DNA of 64,000 nucleotides from Ralstonia wenshanensis (GTDB taxonomy: Bacteria; Pseudomonadota; Gammaproteobacteria; Burkholderiales; Burkholderiaceae), in the NCBI RefSeq assembly GCF_021173085.1, contig NZ_CP076412.1, forward strand, positions 1,302,001 through 1,366,000, written 5' to 3'. The position numbers and the translations under genes are program-made. Each line of letters begins with the position of its first letter. The stretch's first letter is position 1. A model generated the notes under the pieces. It was given only the letters and a program-made list of their open reading frames with translations. It was not told the DNA's origin and did not search any database. Below, in pieces: positions 44,870 through 54,933 of the stretch.

Positions 44870-45331
44870 TTATTGCGCGACGACCGAGAAGCGTGGCATC
44901 GACAGCGGTTGTTTGCCGTCGCGGCCGTAGGGTGTACCGCCGCCGTTGTTGGCAGCATGCAGGACAGACAGCGCGTTCTGCGTGGCACGCAGGCGCAGGT
45001 CGATCAGGGTGCCGTTGTCGATGTTGCGCTGGCGCAGCAGGCGGGCCAGGGCCAGGTTCTCGTCGAACAGGCGGCTGGCAGTCTCATCGGTGCGCAAGTA
45101 TTTGACCAGCCCGTACGGATCGGCGCCGCCGTGCTGGGCCCACCAAAGGCGGCGGTCCCGGTCGGCTTCGCCCAGCGCGGCGAGCTGTTTCTGCTTGGTC
45201 TGGGTGATGCGCTCGAGTTCGACCATGTCGCCATCGCGCAACGCCTGCGCTTCGGCATCCAGGGTGAGGGTGGCTGCGCGCAGCAGTTCCTGCTCGTCGG
45301 CAAGGGTGCGGATCAGCAGTGTGTTGTCCAT
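44870..45331 (-). CDS. flgN: flagellar export chaperone FlgN
   Basis: A 153-residue mostly helical protein, LIRTLADEQELLRAATLTLD at its N-terminus, of the FlgN family that escorts the hook-filament junction proteins FlgK and FlgL to the export gate. ATG 45331 is the family start. It lies 139 bp downstream of flgM on the same strand, with both substrates encoded at 54.9-57.9 kb. Confidence 0.88.
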   Translation of the reverse strand: MDNTLLIRTLADEQELLRAATLTLDAEAQALRDGDMVELERITQTKQKQLAALGEADRDRRLWWAQHGGADPYGLVKYLRTDETASRLFDENLALARLLRQRNIDNGTLIDLRLRATQNALSVLHAANNGGGTPYGRDGKQPLSMPRFSVVAQ

Positions 45332-45470
45332 GGTGACTACCTCAGGCTCAGGCTTGGAAGCTTGGGCAGCCGCCGGCTGGCACACCGCCCCGCCGCGATC
45401 GGTCGAGAGTCGGAAACCCTCGGACCGGCGGCGTCAGAAAATACAGGGGACGGACGACGGGAAACCCCCG

Positions 45471-45791
45471 TCAGACCTTCTTGGAGCGCGTGGAGAGCAG
45501 CGATTGCGCGTCGGAAAGCGCCGCATCGGCGATCTTGCCGGCGTCCATCTTGAGCGTGCCGTTCTGGATGGCACTGCGGATCTGCTCGACCCGTGCGGCG
45601 TCGAAGTCGCCGCTGCCCACTTGGCGCGAGACTTGTTGGACCGACAGCGACGGTGCATCGCCGGTGTGGCGCGTGGTGCCCGAAGCCGTCGTAGCGGCCG
45701 GGGACGAACCGGTCGCGCGCGTCGACCCGGACGCAGCGTCCTTGGTCGGCGCAACGGCCGGCGTGTTGTTCACGATATGGTTGATTTTCAC
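45471..45791 (-). CDS. flgM: anti-sigma-28 factor FlgM
   Basis: A 106-residue protein with a disordered Ala/Thr-rich N-terminus and the conserved sigma-binding C-terminal part (VEQIRSAIQNGTLKMDAGKIADALS-like helix region). It holds FliA inactive until the hook is finished, when it is secreted. A sigma-28 promoter lies 36 bp upstream, giving the usual feedback. Confidence 0.92.
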   Translation of the reverse strand: MKINHIVNNTPAVAPTKDAASGSTRATGSSPAATTASGTTRHTGDAPSLSVQQVSRQVGSGDFDAARVEQIRSAIQNGTLKMDAGKIADAALSDAQSLLSTRSKKV

Positions 45792-45826
45792 GGGTGTCTC
45801 CGAAGAGCGCGTTCATCCTATCACCC

Positions 45827-45854
45827 ATATCGGCCAACCCCGGCCCAAACTTTA
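45827..45854 (-). promoter_or_regulatory. sigma-28 (FliA) promoter of flgMN
   Basis: On the minus strand, TAAAGTTT (45854-45847) is followed by a 12-nt gap and GCCGATAT (45834-45827). The -35 matches the FliA consensus exactly and the -10 in 7 of 8; the gap is 1 nt longer than usual. Confidence 0.8.
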
Positions 45855-45913
45855 GCGGCAGGTATCGATCAAGCATCACAGTCGAAAAGTGATCTGCCGT
45901 TATCAATCTGATC

Positions 45914-46771
45914 TTAGAACTGGATTGCCACGACGCCGGCAGACTGCGCGATGCCCGAGACGACATTGCCGTTGGCGGTGCGCACCTGCGCCACCTGCCC
46001 CACGGCGGCCTGGTTCAAGGCCCGGCCGTCGCTGCTGACCTGGAAGCCGCCGCCCTCGGCGATGAGCTTGACGGTCTGGCCGGCTTGCACGGCAATTGGC
46101 AGGCGCAGGCTTTCGGCGCGCAGCGGCTGATTGGCGGCCACGCTCGTGAGCAGTACACGCCCCACCACATCGGCCGGCTGTTGCACGACCGAGGCCGGGA
46201 GCATCGACAGGTCGCCCGTGCGGGCTTCCAGATCGCCCATATCGAGCGTCTTGCCCGGCGAGAGCTGGTGCGAAGCGACGTAATACGTCCCCGTAATCTG
46301 AATCGTGGCCGGTACCCAAGCCGCCCAGGCGTGCGGCGAGCGGCAGCGCACGCCCACTTGTATACGGCCGCGCAGGCGGTTGGCCGCCGGCAGCATCAAG
46401 TCGATCTGGTCGCAGGGCTGGTTGGCCACGCGGGCATCTACCGGGCCGACCTCCACCGACGCACGTGGCGCTCCCGTCTCATTTGTGCCGCCCAGGATGT
46501 CCAGTTGCGACTGCAGTTGCTGCTGAATCTGCATCTGAATGGCGTTCGGCCCCTGGATGGTGGTGGGCTGCATGGGTTGCTGTACGGCTTGGGCGGGCGG
46601 ATACCCGACGCGCACCATGCCCTGTGCGTGCGCCAGGATCGGGTGCACGGCGCTGGCCAGCAGGCCCAGCGCCAGCATCAACAACAGCTTGCGCTGGCGC
46701 CCAGCGAGCGGCGTGGCCGTGGCGGCAGGTTGGGTCGGGTGGTGCGCGCTGCGTGCAAACCGCGTGGACAT
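45914..46771 (-). CDS. flgA: flagellar P-ring assembly chaperone FlgA
   Basis: A 285-residue periplasmic protein. A long signal region (RKLLLMLALGLLASAVHPILAHA, shown in part) precedes the SAF domain at the C-terminus (PLRAESLRLPIAVQAGQTVKL...). FlgA holds FlgI during P-ring assembly. ATG 46771 has AAGGGG about 6 nt upstream; ATG 46786 is an alternative. It diverges from flgB. Confidence 0.88.
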   Translation of the reverse strand: MSTRFARSAHHPTQPAATATPLAGRQRKLLLMLALGLLASAVHPILAHAQGMVRVGYPPAQAVQQPMQPTTIQGPNAIQMQIQQQLQSQLDILGGTNETGAPRASVEVGPVDARVANQPCDQIDLMLPAANRLRGRIQVGVRCRSPHAWAAWVPATIQITGTYYVASHQLSPGKTLDMGDLEARTGDLSMLPASVVQQPADVVGRVLLTSVAANQPLRAESLRLPIAVQAGQTVKLIAEGGGFQVSSDGRALNQAAVGQVAQVRTANGNVVSGIAQSAGVVAIQF

Positions 46772-47193
46772 GGAGAGCCCCTTCATCAAAAGTCCGGTGA
46801 AGTTTAGCCACGCGTGCGCGAGCGCCAAATGCGGAAATGTCGGCCAATCCCCCCCTTATTCGGACGAATGGTCTTGCACACCCGCCCCTAGACTTTGCAA
46901 CGTGGTGAAGTCCCTGGCGTTGTGCGGTTCCTGGCCGTACAGCCTGCCCCGGGGGAGGGTTTCCCGGCCAATCTCTGGATTCGCAGACAGGTCTTTTCCA
47001 CTGAGGTTGCATGACGGCAACTCAGCATGACAAGCGGTTCAGCGGTTTTGGAGACGGCATCGGCGGTTTTGAAGGGGCCGCTGATGCCGAGTTCTCCAGC
47101 CGAAGGGAACGCGCAACACACAAACGCAATACAGAACGCAACCCCGGCGGGTGGCAGCAATCACCAGGACGCCACACGCAAGGAATGACAGAC
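46772..47193. promoter_or_regulatory. divergent flgA/flgB promoter region
   Basis: Four hundred twenty-two bp separating flgA and flgB. It must contain the class-2 promoters for both. I could not find a clean sigma-54 (GG-N10-GC) or sigma-28 site; FlhDC-dependent sigma-70 promoters are likely by family knowledge. Confidence 0.5.
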
Positions 47194-47649
47194 ATGGTCG
47201 ACAAGCTGGATCAGTTGTTCGGTTTTCAGGAGCAGGCGCTGCACTTGCGCTCGCAGCGTCACCAGATCCTGGCCTCGAACATCGCCAACGCCGATACGCC
47301 CAACTACAAGGCGCGCGACTTCGATTTTCAGTCGGCGCTGCAGAAGGCGGTCGGCCAGCAAAGCGGAAACAGCCTGCCGATGACGGCAACGGCTGCGGGG
47401 CACCTGACAGTGGATGGCGCACCGGCTGGCGATGTGTCGCTGATGCAGGCGTCGCTGTCGCAGCAAACCAAGGCGCTGCAGGGTGAAGTGCAGTACCGCA
47501 CGTCGCAGCAGCCGTCCATCGACGGCAACACGGTCGACATGGATGGCGAGCGCATGCGCTTTGCCGATAACACCGTGCGCTACGAGGCCGATCTGAGCAT
47601 CGTGACGCAGAAGATCAAGTCGATGCTGGCGGCCATTCAGAACAGCTAG
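47194..47649 (+). CDS. flgB: flagellar proximal rod protein FlgB
   Basis: A 151-residue axial protein with the conserved N-terminal motif QILASNIANADTPNYKARD and a C-terminal helix (VTQKIKSMLAAIQ). ATG 47194 has AAGGA 9 nt upstream; ATG 47185 sits directly on it and is less likely. First gene of the rod/hook operon. Confidence 0.95.
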   Translation: MVDKLDQLFGFQEQALHLRSQRHQILASNIANADTPNYKARDFDFQSALQKAVGQQSGNSLPMTATAAGHLTVDGAPAGDVSLMQASLSQQTKALQGEVQYRTSQQPSIDGNTVDMDGERMRFADNTVRYEADLSIVTQKIKSMLAAIQNS

Positions 47650-47858
47650 CGCGCGATGTAGCAACAGCAGCAAGAGCATCAAGAGCAGCAGACAGGCATT
47701 AAGACGACCGCGCAGCAGTCACGCGCGGCGAAAGAGGGGCGGGAACTGTGTGGCGCTCCGGGCCGGGAAAAATTGGTCCGGAGCAAGCCGCCATACAGAA
47801 CAACCGGATCGGTCCGGCAGCCATGCCGGCAACAGTATTTGAAGACATCGGAATCAAC

Positions 47859-48266
47859 ATGTCGCTATTCAAGGTGATGGATGTAGCTGGCAGCGCGCTC
47901 ACCGCGCAGTCCAAGCGCATGAACGTGGTCGCCTCCAACCTGGCCAACGCCGAAAGCGTGACGGGCCCGGACGGCAAGGCGTACCGCGCCAAGCAGGTGG
48001 TGTTCTCGCCCGTGCAGGAGTCTGACGACTACGCCACGGGCGTGTCGGTCGACCGCGTGGTCGAAGACACCGTCACCCCCATGAAGCGCATGCACCAGCC
48101 GGGCAACCCGCTGGCCGATGCCGACGGCTACGTGACCATGCCGAACGTCGATGTGGTGGACGAAATGGTCAACATGATTTCTGCGTCGCGCTCGTACCAG
48201 GCCAACGTGGAAGTCGCCAACACCACCAAGACGATGGCCTCCAAGGCTCTGACCCTGGGCCAGTAA
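47859..48266 (+). CDS. flgC: flagellar proximal rod protein FlgC
   Basis: A 135-residue rod protein: [20 protein letters not shown], then [15 protein letters not shown], and the C-terminal [18 protein letters not shown] helix shared by axial proteins. The gap from flgB is 209 bp, longer than usual in this operon, and an in-frame ATG at 47823 would add 12 residues. ATG 47859 matches the family start. Confidence 0.93.
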   Translation: MSLFKVMDVAGSALTAQSKRMNVVASNLANAESVTGPDGKAYRAKQVVFSPVQESDDYATGVSVDRVVEDTVTPMKRMHQPGNPLADADGYVTMPNVDVVDEMVNMISASRSYQANVEVANTTKTMASKALTLGQ

Positions 48267-48293
48267 GCGGCACATTCCTAGCGAGACACGAAC

Positions 48294-48950
48294 ATGACCG
48301 TCAGCTCAACCAGCAACACCACCGGCACCTCGAGCACGACCTCCGGCAACCAGCTTGCCATCACCAGCGGCACCGATCTGCAGAACACGTTCATGCAGTT
48401 GCTGGTCGCGCAGTTGCAGAACCAGGATCCGCTCAACCCGATGGACAACTCGCAGATGACCTCGCAGCTTGCGCAGATCAACACTGTGAACGGTATCCAG
48501 CAACTGAACACCACCATGTCGAGCATGGCGACGCAGAGCGCGGCCACGCAGGCTTCGTCACTGATCGGCCGTACCGTGCAGGTGCCGTCGTCCAACCTGA
48601 CGCTGGCCTCCGGCACGGCCAACTTCGGCATCTCGGTACCCAACGGCGCCGACGATGTGGTCGTGACCATCAAGGATGCCAACGGCAACACCGTGCGTTC
48701 GGTCGATCTGGGCCAGATGTCCGCCGGCAGCGGCAACTACACCTGGAACGGCAAGAACGACAGCGGCACCACGGTGGCCGACGGCGCTTACTCCATCTCG
48801 GTTTCCGCCACGCTTGGCGGCAAGATCACAACGGCCAACGCCACCGGCGCCGACAAGGTAACGGGCGTGACCATCACCAACGGAACGACGCAGCTGCAAC
48901 TGGCCTCGGGCAACACGGCCAAGCTGTCGGACGTCACCACCATTCAGTAA
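48294..48950 (+). CDS. flgD: hook-cap/assembly protein FlgD
   Basis: A 218-residue protein with the N-terminal FLQLLVAQLQNQDPLNPMDNSQ-like motif of FlgD and a C-terminal Ig/tudor-like region. It caps the growing hook and is lost afterwards. It lies 27 bp after flgC. Confidence 0.95.
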   Translation: MTVSSTSNTTGTSSTTSGNQLAITSGTDLQNTFMQLLVAQLQNQDPLNPMDNSQMTSQLAQINTVNGIQQLNTTMSSMATQSAATQASSLIGRTVQVPSSNLTLASGTANFGISVPNGADDVVVTIKDANGNTVRSVDLGQMSAGSGNYTWNGKNDSGTTVADGAYSISVSATLGGKITTANATGADKVTGVTITNGTTQLQLASGNTAKLSDVTTIQ

Positions 48951-48987
48951 CGGGTCGAACCCGCTTTTTTATCTACGGGAGAACATT

Positions 48988-50196
48988 ATGGGATTCCAGC
49001 AAGGCCTCAGCGGTCTCGACGCCGCCTCTGCAAACCTCGACGTGATCGGCAGCAACGTGGCAAACGCCAACACTGTCGGCTACAAGAAATCGACCGCCGA
49101 GTTTGGCGACGTGTACGCACGCTCGCTGGTGGGTGCGTCCGACAACCAGATCGGCCAGGGCGTGAGCGTGACCAAGGTGTCGCAGTCGTTCACGCAGGGC
49201 AACGTGACCAACACCGGCAACCCGCTGGACATCGCCATCAACGGCACGGGCTTCTACCGCATGGTCGACCCGTCGAGCGGCCAGGTGTCGTACACGCGTA
49301 ACGGCCAGTTCCAGACCGACAAGAACGGCTTCATCATCTCGGCCACCGGCCAGAACCTGACCGGCTACGGCGTGGATTCCACCGGCAAGGTCAACACGGC
49401 CGTGCTGACCAACCTGAAGATTCCCGTCAACGACCTGGCGCCGCTGGCCACCACGAACACGGCGTTCGGCGTGAACCTGGACGCCGCCGCCACGGCGCCG
49501 ACCACCACGCCGTTCTCGCCCACCAACTCGGCCACGTTCAACCACTCCGTTTCGGAACAGGTGTACGACGGCACGGGCACGGCCCACATGCTGACCAATT
49601 ACTACGTGCGCACCGCTTCGGGCTGGGATGTGTACTCGCAAGTTGACGGCAACAACCCGACCGGCGGCAACCCGGTGACGTCGCTCACGTTCAACAGCAG
49701 CGGCCAGCTCACCTCGACGCCAAGCAAGATCGCCACGGCCTTCCCCGGGATGAGCATCGCGAGCATGGATTTCACGGGCACCACGCAGTACGGCGGCGGC
49801 TACAACGACACCGCTCCGGGCGTGACCCAAGACGGTTACGCCACCGGCCGCCTGGCCAGCTACTCGGTCGGTACCGATGGCACTGTCACCGCGCGCTACT
49901 CCAACGGCCGCACGGCAACGCTGGGCCAGGTCGCCATGGCCAATTTCAAGGCACCGGAAGGCCTGCAGAACATCGGTGGCAACCAGTGGGTGGAAACGTC
50001 CAACTCGGGCGCCCCCAACCTGGGTACGCCGGGCATGGGTTCGTTCGGCCTGCTGCAGTCGTCGGCGGTGGAGCAATCCAACGTGGATCTGTCTGCCGAG
50101 CTGGTCAACATGATCATTGCCCAGCGCTCGTATCAGGCCAACGCGCAGACCATCAAGACGCAGGACACCATCCTGCAGACCCTGGTGACGATGTAA
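48988..50196 (+). CDS. flgE: flagellar hook protein FlgE
   Basis: A 402-residue axial protein: MGFQQGLSGLDAASANLDV, then IGSNVANANTVGYKKS, a variable D1/D2 middle, and the C-terminal SYQANAQTIKTQDTILQTLV helix. Length is ordinary for beta-proteobacterial hooks. It lies 37 bp after flgD. Confidence 0.95.
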   Translation: MGFQQGLSGLDAASANLDVIGSNVANANTVGYKKSTAEFGDVYARSLVGASDNQIGQGVSVTKVSQSFTQGNVTNTGNPLDIAINGTGFYRMVDPSSGQVSYTRNGQFQTDKNGFIISATGQNLTGYGVDSTGKVNTAVLTNLKIPVNDLAPLATTNTAFGVNLDAAATAPTTTPFSPTNSATFNHSVSEQVYDGTGTAHMLTNYYVRTASGWDVYSQVDGNNPTGGNPVTSLTFNSSGQLTSTPSKIATAFPGMSIASMDFTGTTQYGGGYNDTAPGVTQDGYATGRLASYSVGTDGTVTARYSNGRTATLGQVAMANFKAPEGLQNIGGNQWVETSNSGAPNLGTPGMGSFGLLQSSAVEQSNVDLSAELVNMIIAQRSYQANAQTIKTQDTILQTLVTM

Positions 50197-50241
50197 TCGT
50201 CGTTGCCCGAAGTTGACTGACCGCACACCAAGGACACTCGC

Positions 50242-50979
50242 ATGGACCGCTCGATCTACGTGTCGATGACTGGCGTAAAGCACCTGTTCGATCAACAGGC
50301 TGCCAGCGCCAACAACCTCGCCAACGCCAGCACCACCGGCTTCAAGGCGCAGATCGATGCGTTCCATACGGTGGGTGTGCAAGGCGATGGCTCGCCCACG
50401 CGTAGCTACGTGATGGCCTCGGCCATCGGGACGGACCTCGCGCCCGGCCCGATCGAGACCACCGGCCGCAGCCTGGACGTGGCCATCGACGGGCAAGGCT
50501 TCTTTGCCGTGCAGACGCCCGATGGCAGCGAGGCTTACACCCGCGCCGGTACGTTCCAGCTCGGTCCTGACGGCACGATCCAGACGCTCTCCGGCCAGCC
50601 CGTGCTGGGTGATGGCGGCCCGATCACGCTGCCGCCCGATACCACGGTGCAGTTTGCCAAGGACGGTACGGTCAACGCGATCAGCGCCGACAGCCGTACG
50701 CCGCCCGTGTCGCTGGGCCGCCTGAAGCTGGTGAGCATCGACCCGTCGAACATCGACCGCGGCGCCGACGGCCTGTTCCGCCAGCGCGACGGCCAGGACG
50801 CCGACGTGGATGAAAAAGTTCGTGTGACCGGCGGGGCGCTGGAAGGCAGCAACGTCAACCTGACCGACTCGCTGGTCAACATGATCGAAATCTCGCGCCA
50901 ACTGGAAATGCAGATGAAGTCGCTGCACACGAGCGACACGAACGCCCAGTCGGCCAATGAACTGCTGCGCCACGCCTGA
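50242..50979 (+). CDS. flgF: flagellar proximal rod protein FlgF
   Basis: A 245-residue rod protein: MDRSIYVSMTGVKHLFDQQA, NNLANASTTGFKAQ, and a C-terminal LVNMIEISRQLEMQMKSLHT helix. It follows flgE by 45 bp. Confidence 0.95.
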   Translation: MDRSIYVSMTGVKHLFDQQAASANNLANASTTGFKAQIDAFHTVGVQGDGSPTRSYVMASAIGTDLAPGPIETTGRSLDVAIDGQGFFAVQTPDGSEAYTRAGTFQLGPDGTIQTLSGQPVLGDGGPITLPPDTTVQFAKDGTVNAISADSRTPPVSLGRLKLVSIDPSNIDRGADGLFRQRDGQDADVDEKVRVTGGALEGSNVNLTDSLVNMIEISRQLEMQMKSLHTSDTNAQSANELLRHA

Positions 50980-51019
50980 GCGGCCGGCGCATTGAATTGA
51001 ATCAACCAAGGACTCGAAC

Positions 51020-51802
51020 ATGATTCGCTCCCTGTGGATTTCCAAGACCGGGATGGACGCCCAGCAATCGCAGCTGGATGTCATCTCGAACAACCTGGCG
51101 AACGTCAACACGACGGGCTTCAAGCGCTCGCGCGCCGTGTTCGAAGACTTGCTGTACCAGAACGTGCGCGAGCCGGGTGCGCAGTCGTCGCAACAGACCA
51201 CGCTGCCTTCGGGCATGCAGATCGGTACCGGTACGCGCATCGTCGCCACCGAGCGTCTGCACACGCAGGGCAACCTGCAGCAGACCGGCAACTCGACCGA
51301 CGTGGCCATCAACGGCAACGGCTTCTTCCAGGTGCAGATGCCCGACGGCACGCTGGCCTACACGCGTGACGGCAGCTTCCAGATCAACGCGCAGGGCCAG
51401 CTTGTGACCTCGAGCGGTTACCCGGTCCAGCCGGCCGTGACGGTGCCGCAGAACGCCACCAGCCTGACCATCGGCAAGGACGGCGTCGTGACGGTCACCA
51501 CGCCGGGCACGGTCAACAACACGCAGGTGGGCACGTTCCAGCTGGCCAACTTCATCAACCCGGCCGGCCTGCGCAGCATGGGCGAAAACCTGTACGCCGA
51601 AACCGAAGCGTCGGGCACGGCCAACCTGGCCAACCCGGGCTCGAACGGCGTGGGCGCGCTCAATCAGAACTACGTTGAAACGTCCAACGTGAACGTGGTG
51701 GAAGAAATGGTCAACATGATCCAGACGCAGCGTGCGTACGAGATCAACAGCAAGTCGGTCCAGACGTCGGACCAGATGCTGGAGAAGCTGTCTCAGCTTT
51801 GA
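51020..51802 (+). CDS. flgG: flagellar distal rod protein FlgG
   Basis: A 260-residue rod protein: [41 protein letters not shown] (the FlgG-type segment), and C-terminal [19 protein letters not shown]. Normal length, 40 bp after flgF. Confidence 0.96.
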   Translation: MIRSLWISKTGMDAQQSQLDVISNNLANVNTTGFKRSRAVFEDLLYQNVREPGAQSSQQTTLPSGMQIGTGTRIVATERLHTQGNLQQTGNSTDVAINGNGFFQVQMPDGTLAYTRDGSFQINAQGQLVTSSGYPVQPAVTVPQNATSLTIGKDGVVTVTTPGTVNNTQVGTFQLANFINPAGLRSMGENLYAETEASGTANLANPGSNGVGALNQNYVETSNVNVVEEMVNMIQTQRAYEINSKSVQTSDQMLEKLSQL

Positions 51803-51834
51803 GCTGACGGCGCAGTTTTTGAGGATGTAGTGCG

Positions 51835-52587
51835 ATGCATACCCCCCCGGTTTACTCGCTCCAGAATGGCAAGCACAGCGGCCGCGCTGTGCCGGCTGTT
51901 CGAGTCGTTCGATTGGCCGTGCTTGGCACGGCCGCCTTGCTCGCTACGGCGTGCGGCATGCTGCCGCCGCCGGCCCCGATCGTGCAGGGTCCGACAACCG
52001 CGCGCCCACCGATGCCGGTGATGGCGCCGCGCCAGAACGGGGCGATCTACCAGGAAGTGGCATCGGGCAGCGGTGGTTTCCGCGGCATGTTCGAAGACCG
52101 CCGCGCACACATGGTGGGCGACACGATCACCATCGTGATCACCGAGAACACGGCGGCCAGCAAGCAGACCTCCGGCAGCGTCAACCGCACGGGCAGCATG
52201 AGCGCTTCGGTGCCGACCTTCGCCGGCATGAACGCGGGCGTGCTCTCTCTGCTGGGTGTGTCGGCCAGCGACGCCAACAAGTTCGACAGCAAGGGCGCCA
52301 ATGGTGCACAGAACAACTTCACGGCCACGATTACGGTGACGGTGGTGGAAGTGCTGGGCAACGGCAACCTGGTGGTGAGCGGCGAGAAGCAGATGGCCGT
52401 GGGCCAGGGCACCGAGTCGATCAAGTTCTCTGGCGTGGTCAACCCGACCACCGTCAACAATCAAAACACCGTGTTGTCTACCCAGGTGGCGGACGCACGC
52501 ATGGAATACCGCGGCACGGGCTACGTTGCCGAGTCGCAGCAGATGGGCTGGCTGTCGCGGTTCTTCCTGACCGTGTCACCGTTCTGA
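51835..52587 (+). CDS. flgH: flagellar L-ring lipoprotein FlgH
   Basis: A 250-residue outer-membrane lipoprotein with an N-terminal signal ending in a lipobox (LLATACG, followed by MLPPPAP) and conserved [20 protein letters not shown]. It forms the L-ring bushing. The N-terminal extension before the hydrophobic core is about 20 residues, somewhat long, so a later start is possible. Confidence 0.93.
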   Translation: MHTPPVYSLQNGKHSGRAVPAVRVVRLAVLGTAALLATACGMLPPPAPIVQGPTTARPPMPVMAPRQNGAIYQEVASGSGGFRGMFEDRRAHMVGDTITIVITENTAASKQTSGSVNRTGSMSASVPTFAGMNAGVLSLLGVSASDANKFDSKGANGAQNNFTATITVTVVEVLGNGNLVVSGEKQMAVGQGTESIKFSGVVNPTTVNNQNTVLSTQVADARMEYRGTGYVAESQQMGWLSRFFLTVSPF

Positions 52588-52597
52588 GGGATCTGCC

Positions 52598-53716
52598 ATG
52601 ACTTTGCATCGCATCATCGGCGCGGCCCTGGTGGCACTGAGCGCAATTTCGGCGGTTGTTCCGAGCACGGCACACGCTGACCGAATCAAGGATCTGACCA
52701 CCGTTGCCGGCGTGCGCGACAACGCGCTGATCGGCTACGGCCTGGTTGTCGGCCTGGACGGTAGCGGCGACCAGACCACGCAAACCCCGTTCACGGTCCA
52801 GAGCTTCAACAACATGCTCACGCAGTTCGGCATCAATGTGCCGGCCGGCGCGAGCATCCAGCTGAAAAACACCGCCGCCGTGGTGGTGACGGCCACGCTG
52901 CCCGCCTTTGTGCGGCCGGGCCAGACCATCGACGTGACGGTATCGTCCATCGGTAACGCCAAGAGCCTGCGTGGCGGCACGCTGCTGCTCACGCCGCTCA
53001 AGGGCGTGGACGGCCAGCTCTACGCATTGGCACAGGGCAACGTGGTGATTGGCGGCGCAGGCGCATCGGCCAACGGCAGCAAGGTGCAGATCAACCAGCT
53101 TGGCGCCGGCCGCATCGCCAATGGCGCCACGGTGGAGCGCGCCGTGCAGGCCACGGTGGGCGAGGCCGGCAGCATCCAGCTCGATACCGGCACGACGGAT
53201 TTCGGCACCGTGCAGAACATCGTTACCGCCATCAACAAGCAGTTCGGCACGGATACGGCGCAAGCCGCGGACGGCCGCACGATCAACGTGCGGGCACCGG
53301 CCCTGGCGTCCGACCGCGTCGGCTTCCTGGCCAAGCTACAGAACATTGACGTGACGCCGGCGTTGGCCGCCGCGCGTGTGGTGATCAACGCCCGTACGGG
53401 CTCGGTGGTGATGAACCAGCTCGTCAAGCTCGAGCCCTGCGCGGTGGCGCATGGCAGCCTGTCGGTCACCATCAGCACCGACCCGGTCGTGAGCCAGCCG
53501 GCGCCGTTCTCGCAAGGGCAGACGGTGGCGGCGGCGCGCTCGAGCATCGAGGTCAAGCAGCAAGGCGGCAGCCTCATCAGCGTGAAGGGCGGTACCAACC
53601 TTGCGGACGTGGTCAAGGCCATCAACGCGATCGGTGCCAACCCGCAAGACCTGATCTCGATCCTGCAGGCGATGAAGGCGGCCAACGCGCTGCGCGCCGA
53701 TCTGGAAATCATCTGA
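52598..53716 (+). CDS. flgI: flagellar P-ring protein FlgI
   Basis: A 372-residue periplasmic protein with a signal peptide (cleavage near AHA-DRIKDL), then [20 protein letters not shown] and [14 protein letters not shown]. It assembles around the rod with help from FlgA. Ten bp after flgH. Confidence 0.96.
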   Translation: MTLHRIIGAALVALSAISAVVPSTAHADRIKDLTTVAGVRDNALIGYGLVVGLDGSGDQTTQTPFTVQSFNNMLTQFGINVPAGASIQLKNTAAVVVTATLPAFVRPGQTIDVTVSSIGNAKSLRGGTLLLTPLKGVDGQLYALAQGNVVIGGAGASANGSKVQINQLGAGRIANGATVERAVQATVGEAGSIQLDTGTTDFGTVQNIVTAINKQFGTDTAQAADGRTINVRAPALASDRVGFLAKLQNIDVTPALAAARVVINARTGSVVMNQLVKLEPCAVAHGSLSVTISTDPVVSQPAPFSQGQTVAAARSSIEVKQQGGSLISVKGGTNLADVVKAINAIGANPQDLISILQAMKAANALRADLEII

Positions 53717-53732
53717 CGCTGGGGAGGCCACG

Positions 53733-54818
53733 ATGAACCAAACCGACCTCACCAGCCGCCTGGCGCTCGATTCCAAGGGTTTCGAGTCGCTCAAGCAAAC
53801 GGCGCGTACCGACCCGACCGGCGCCGCCAAGACCGTCGCCAAGCAGTTCGACGCGATCTTCGTGAACATGATGCTCAAACAGATGCGCGATGCATCGCCG
53901 CAGAACGGGCCGCTCGATTCGTCGTCGAGCAAGATGTACACGTCGATGCTCGATCAGCAGCTTTCGCAGACCATGGCCTCGCGCGGCGTGGGCGTTGCAG
54001 ACCAGCTTCTGAAGCAGATGCTGCGTCAGGCCACGCATGTGAACCCGGATGCAGGCGGCAAGGTGAACACCGCCCTGTCCAACACGACGGCTACCAATAC
54101 CGCGCTGCCGGGTGCTGCCGGTGCCACGAGCGATGCCGCCAAGGCCATCGCGCGTTCGTCGCTCAACAGCATGGCGGCCGCCGTGGCGCCGGGCACGGAA
54201 GACGACGGCTCGGGCATCAGCACCGTGCCGCGCCCCGGCTTGGAGGAGCGCGTGCAGCGTGCACTGGCCGCCCTGCGCAAGCAGGCAGATGCGCAGGCAC
54301 AGACCCCGAGCGCACCGCCCGAGGTTGACCTGTCGACGGTGGCGTCCGAGCCGCGCGGCGAGCGCATGACCAGCTTCTACAACAAGCTGATCGGCCACGC
54401 ATCGCAGGCCGCGCAGGAAACCGGCATTCCGGCCAACTTCATGATCGGGCATGCCGCGCTGGAGTCCGGCTGGGGCCGTCGCGAGATCAAGGCACGCGAC
54501 GGCACGAACACGCACAACCTGTTCGGCATCAAGGCCGGCAGCTCGTGGGCCGGCAAGACTGCCACGGTGACCACCACCGAATACATCGGCGGCGTCGCCC
54601 ACAAGGTGCAGGAGAAGTTCCGCGCGTACAGCTCGTACGCCGAGGCCTTCAAGGACTACGCCAACCTGCTGGCCAACAACCCGCGCTACAGCAACGTCGT
54701 GGCAGCCGGCAACGGCAACGATGCGGCGTCGTTCGCCAAGGGGCTGCAGCGCGCCGGCTACGCCACCGACCCGAACTACGCCCACAAGATCATGGCGGTG
54801 CTCAAGCAGATCGTTTGA
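53733..54818 (+). CDS. flgJ: rod cap and peptidoglycan hydrolase FlgJ
   Basis: A 361-residue bifunctional protein. The N-terminal rod-cap domain (about 25-115, AKQFDAIFVNMMLKQMRDA) is joined by an Ala/Ser/Thr-rich linker to a C-terminal glucosaminidase-type muramidase domain (about 210-360) with the catalytic Glu in HAALESGWGRREIK. It opens the peptidoglycan for rod passage. Confidence 0.95.
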   Translation: MNQTDLTSRLALDSKGFESLKQTARTDPTGAAKTVAKQFDAIFVNMMLKQMRDASPQNGPLDSSSSKMYTSMLDQQLSQTMASRGVGVADQLLKQMLRQATHVNPDAGGKVNTALSNTTATNTALPGAAGATSDAAKAIARSSLNSMAAAVAPGTEDDGSGISTVPRPGLEERVQRALAALRKQADAQAQTPSAPPEVDLSTVASEPRGERMTSFYNKLIGHASQAAQETGIPANFMIGHAALESGWGRREIKARDGTNTHNLFGIKAGSSWAGKTATVTTTEYIGGVAHKVQEKFRAYSSYAEAFKDYANLLANNPRYSNVVAAGNGNDAASFAKGLQRAGYATDPNYAHKIMAVLKQIV

Positions 54819-54855
54819 GTGATTTAAAAAGCATATTTTGGCGACGACGGCCGGC

Positions 54856-54882
54856 TCAAGTTTCCGCTTGTCCGGCCGATGT
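54856..54882 (+). promoter_or_regulatory. sigma-28 (FliA) promoter of flgKL
   Basis: TCAAGTTT (54856-54863) and GCCGATGT (54875-54882) are separated by exactly 11 bp, matching the FliA consensus TAAAGTTT-N11-GCCGATAA at 13 of 16 positions. It is 51 bp before flgK. Confidence 0.85.
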
Positions 54883-54933
54883 TGTTTCTAGAGCTTATTT
54901 CGGCGGCTTCGTGCTGCCCGCACCGAGACAACT

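Noticed and set aside
46800-46950. Possible sigma-54 or sigma-28 sites between flgA and flgB
   Set aside because: GG...GC pairs have an 11-bp instead of 10-bp gap and the -35 half of FliA sites is absent.
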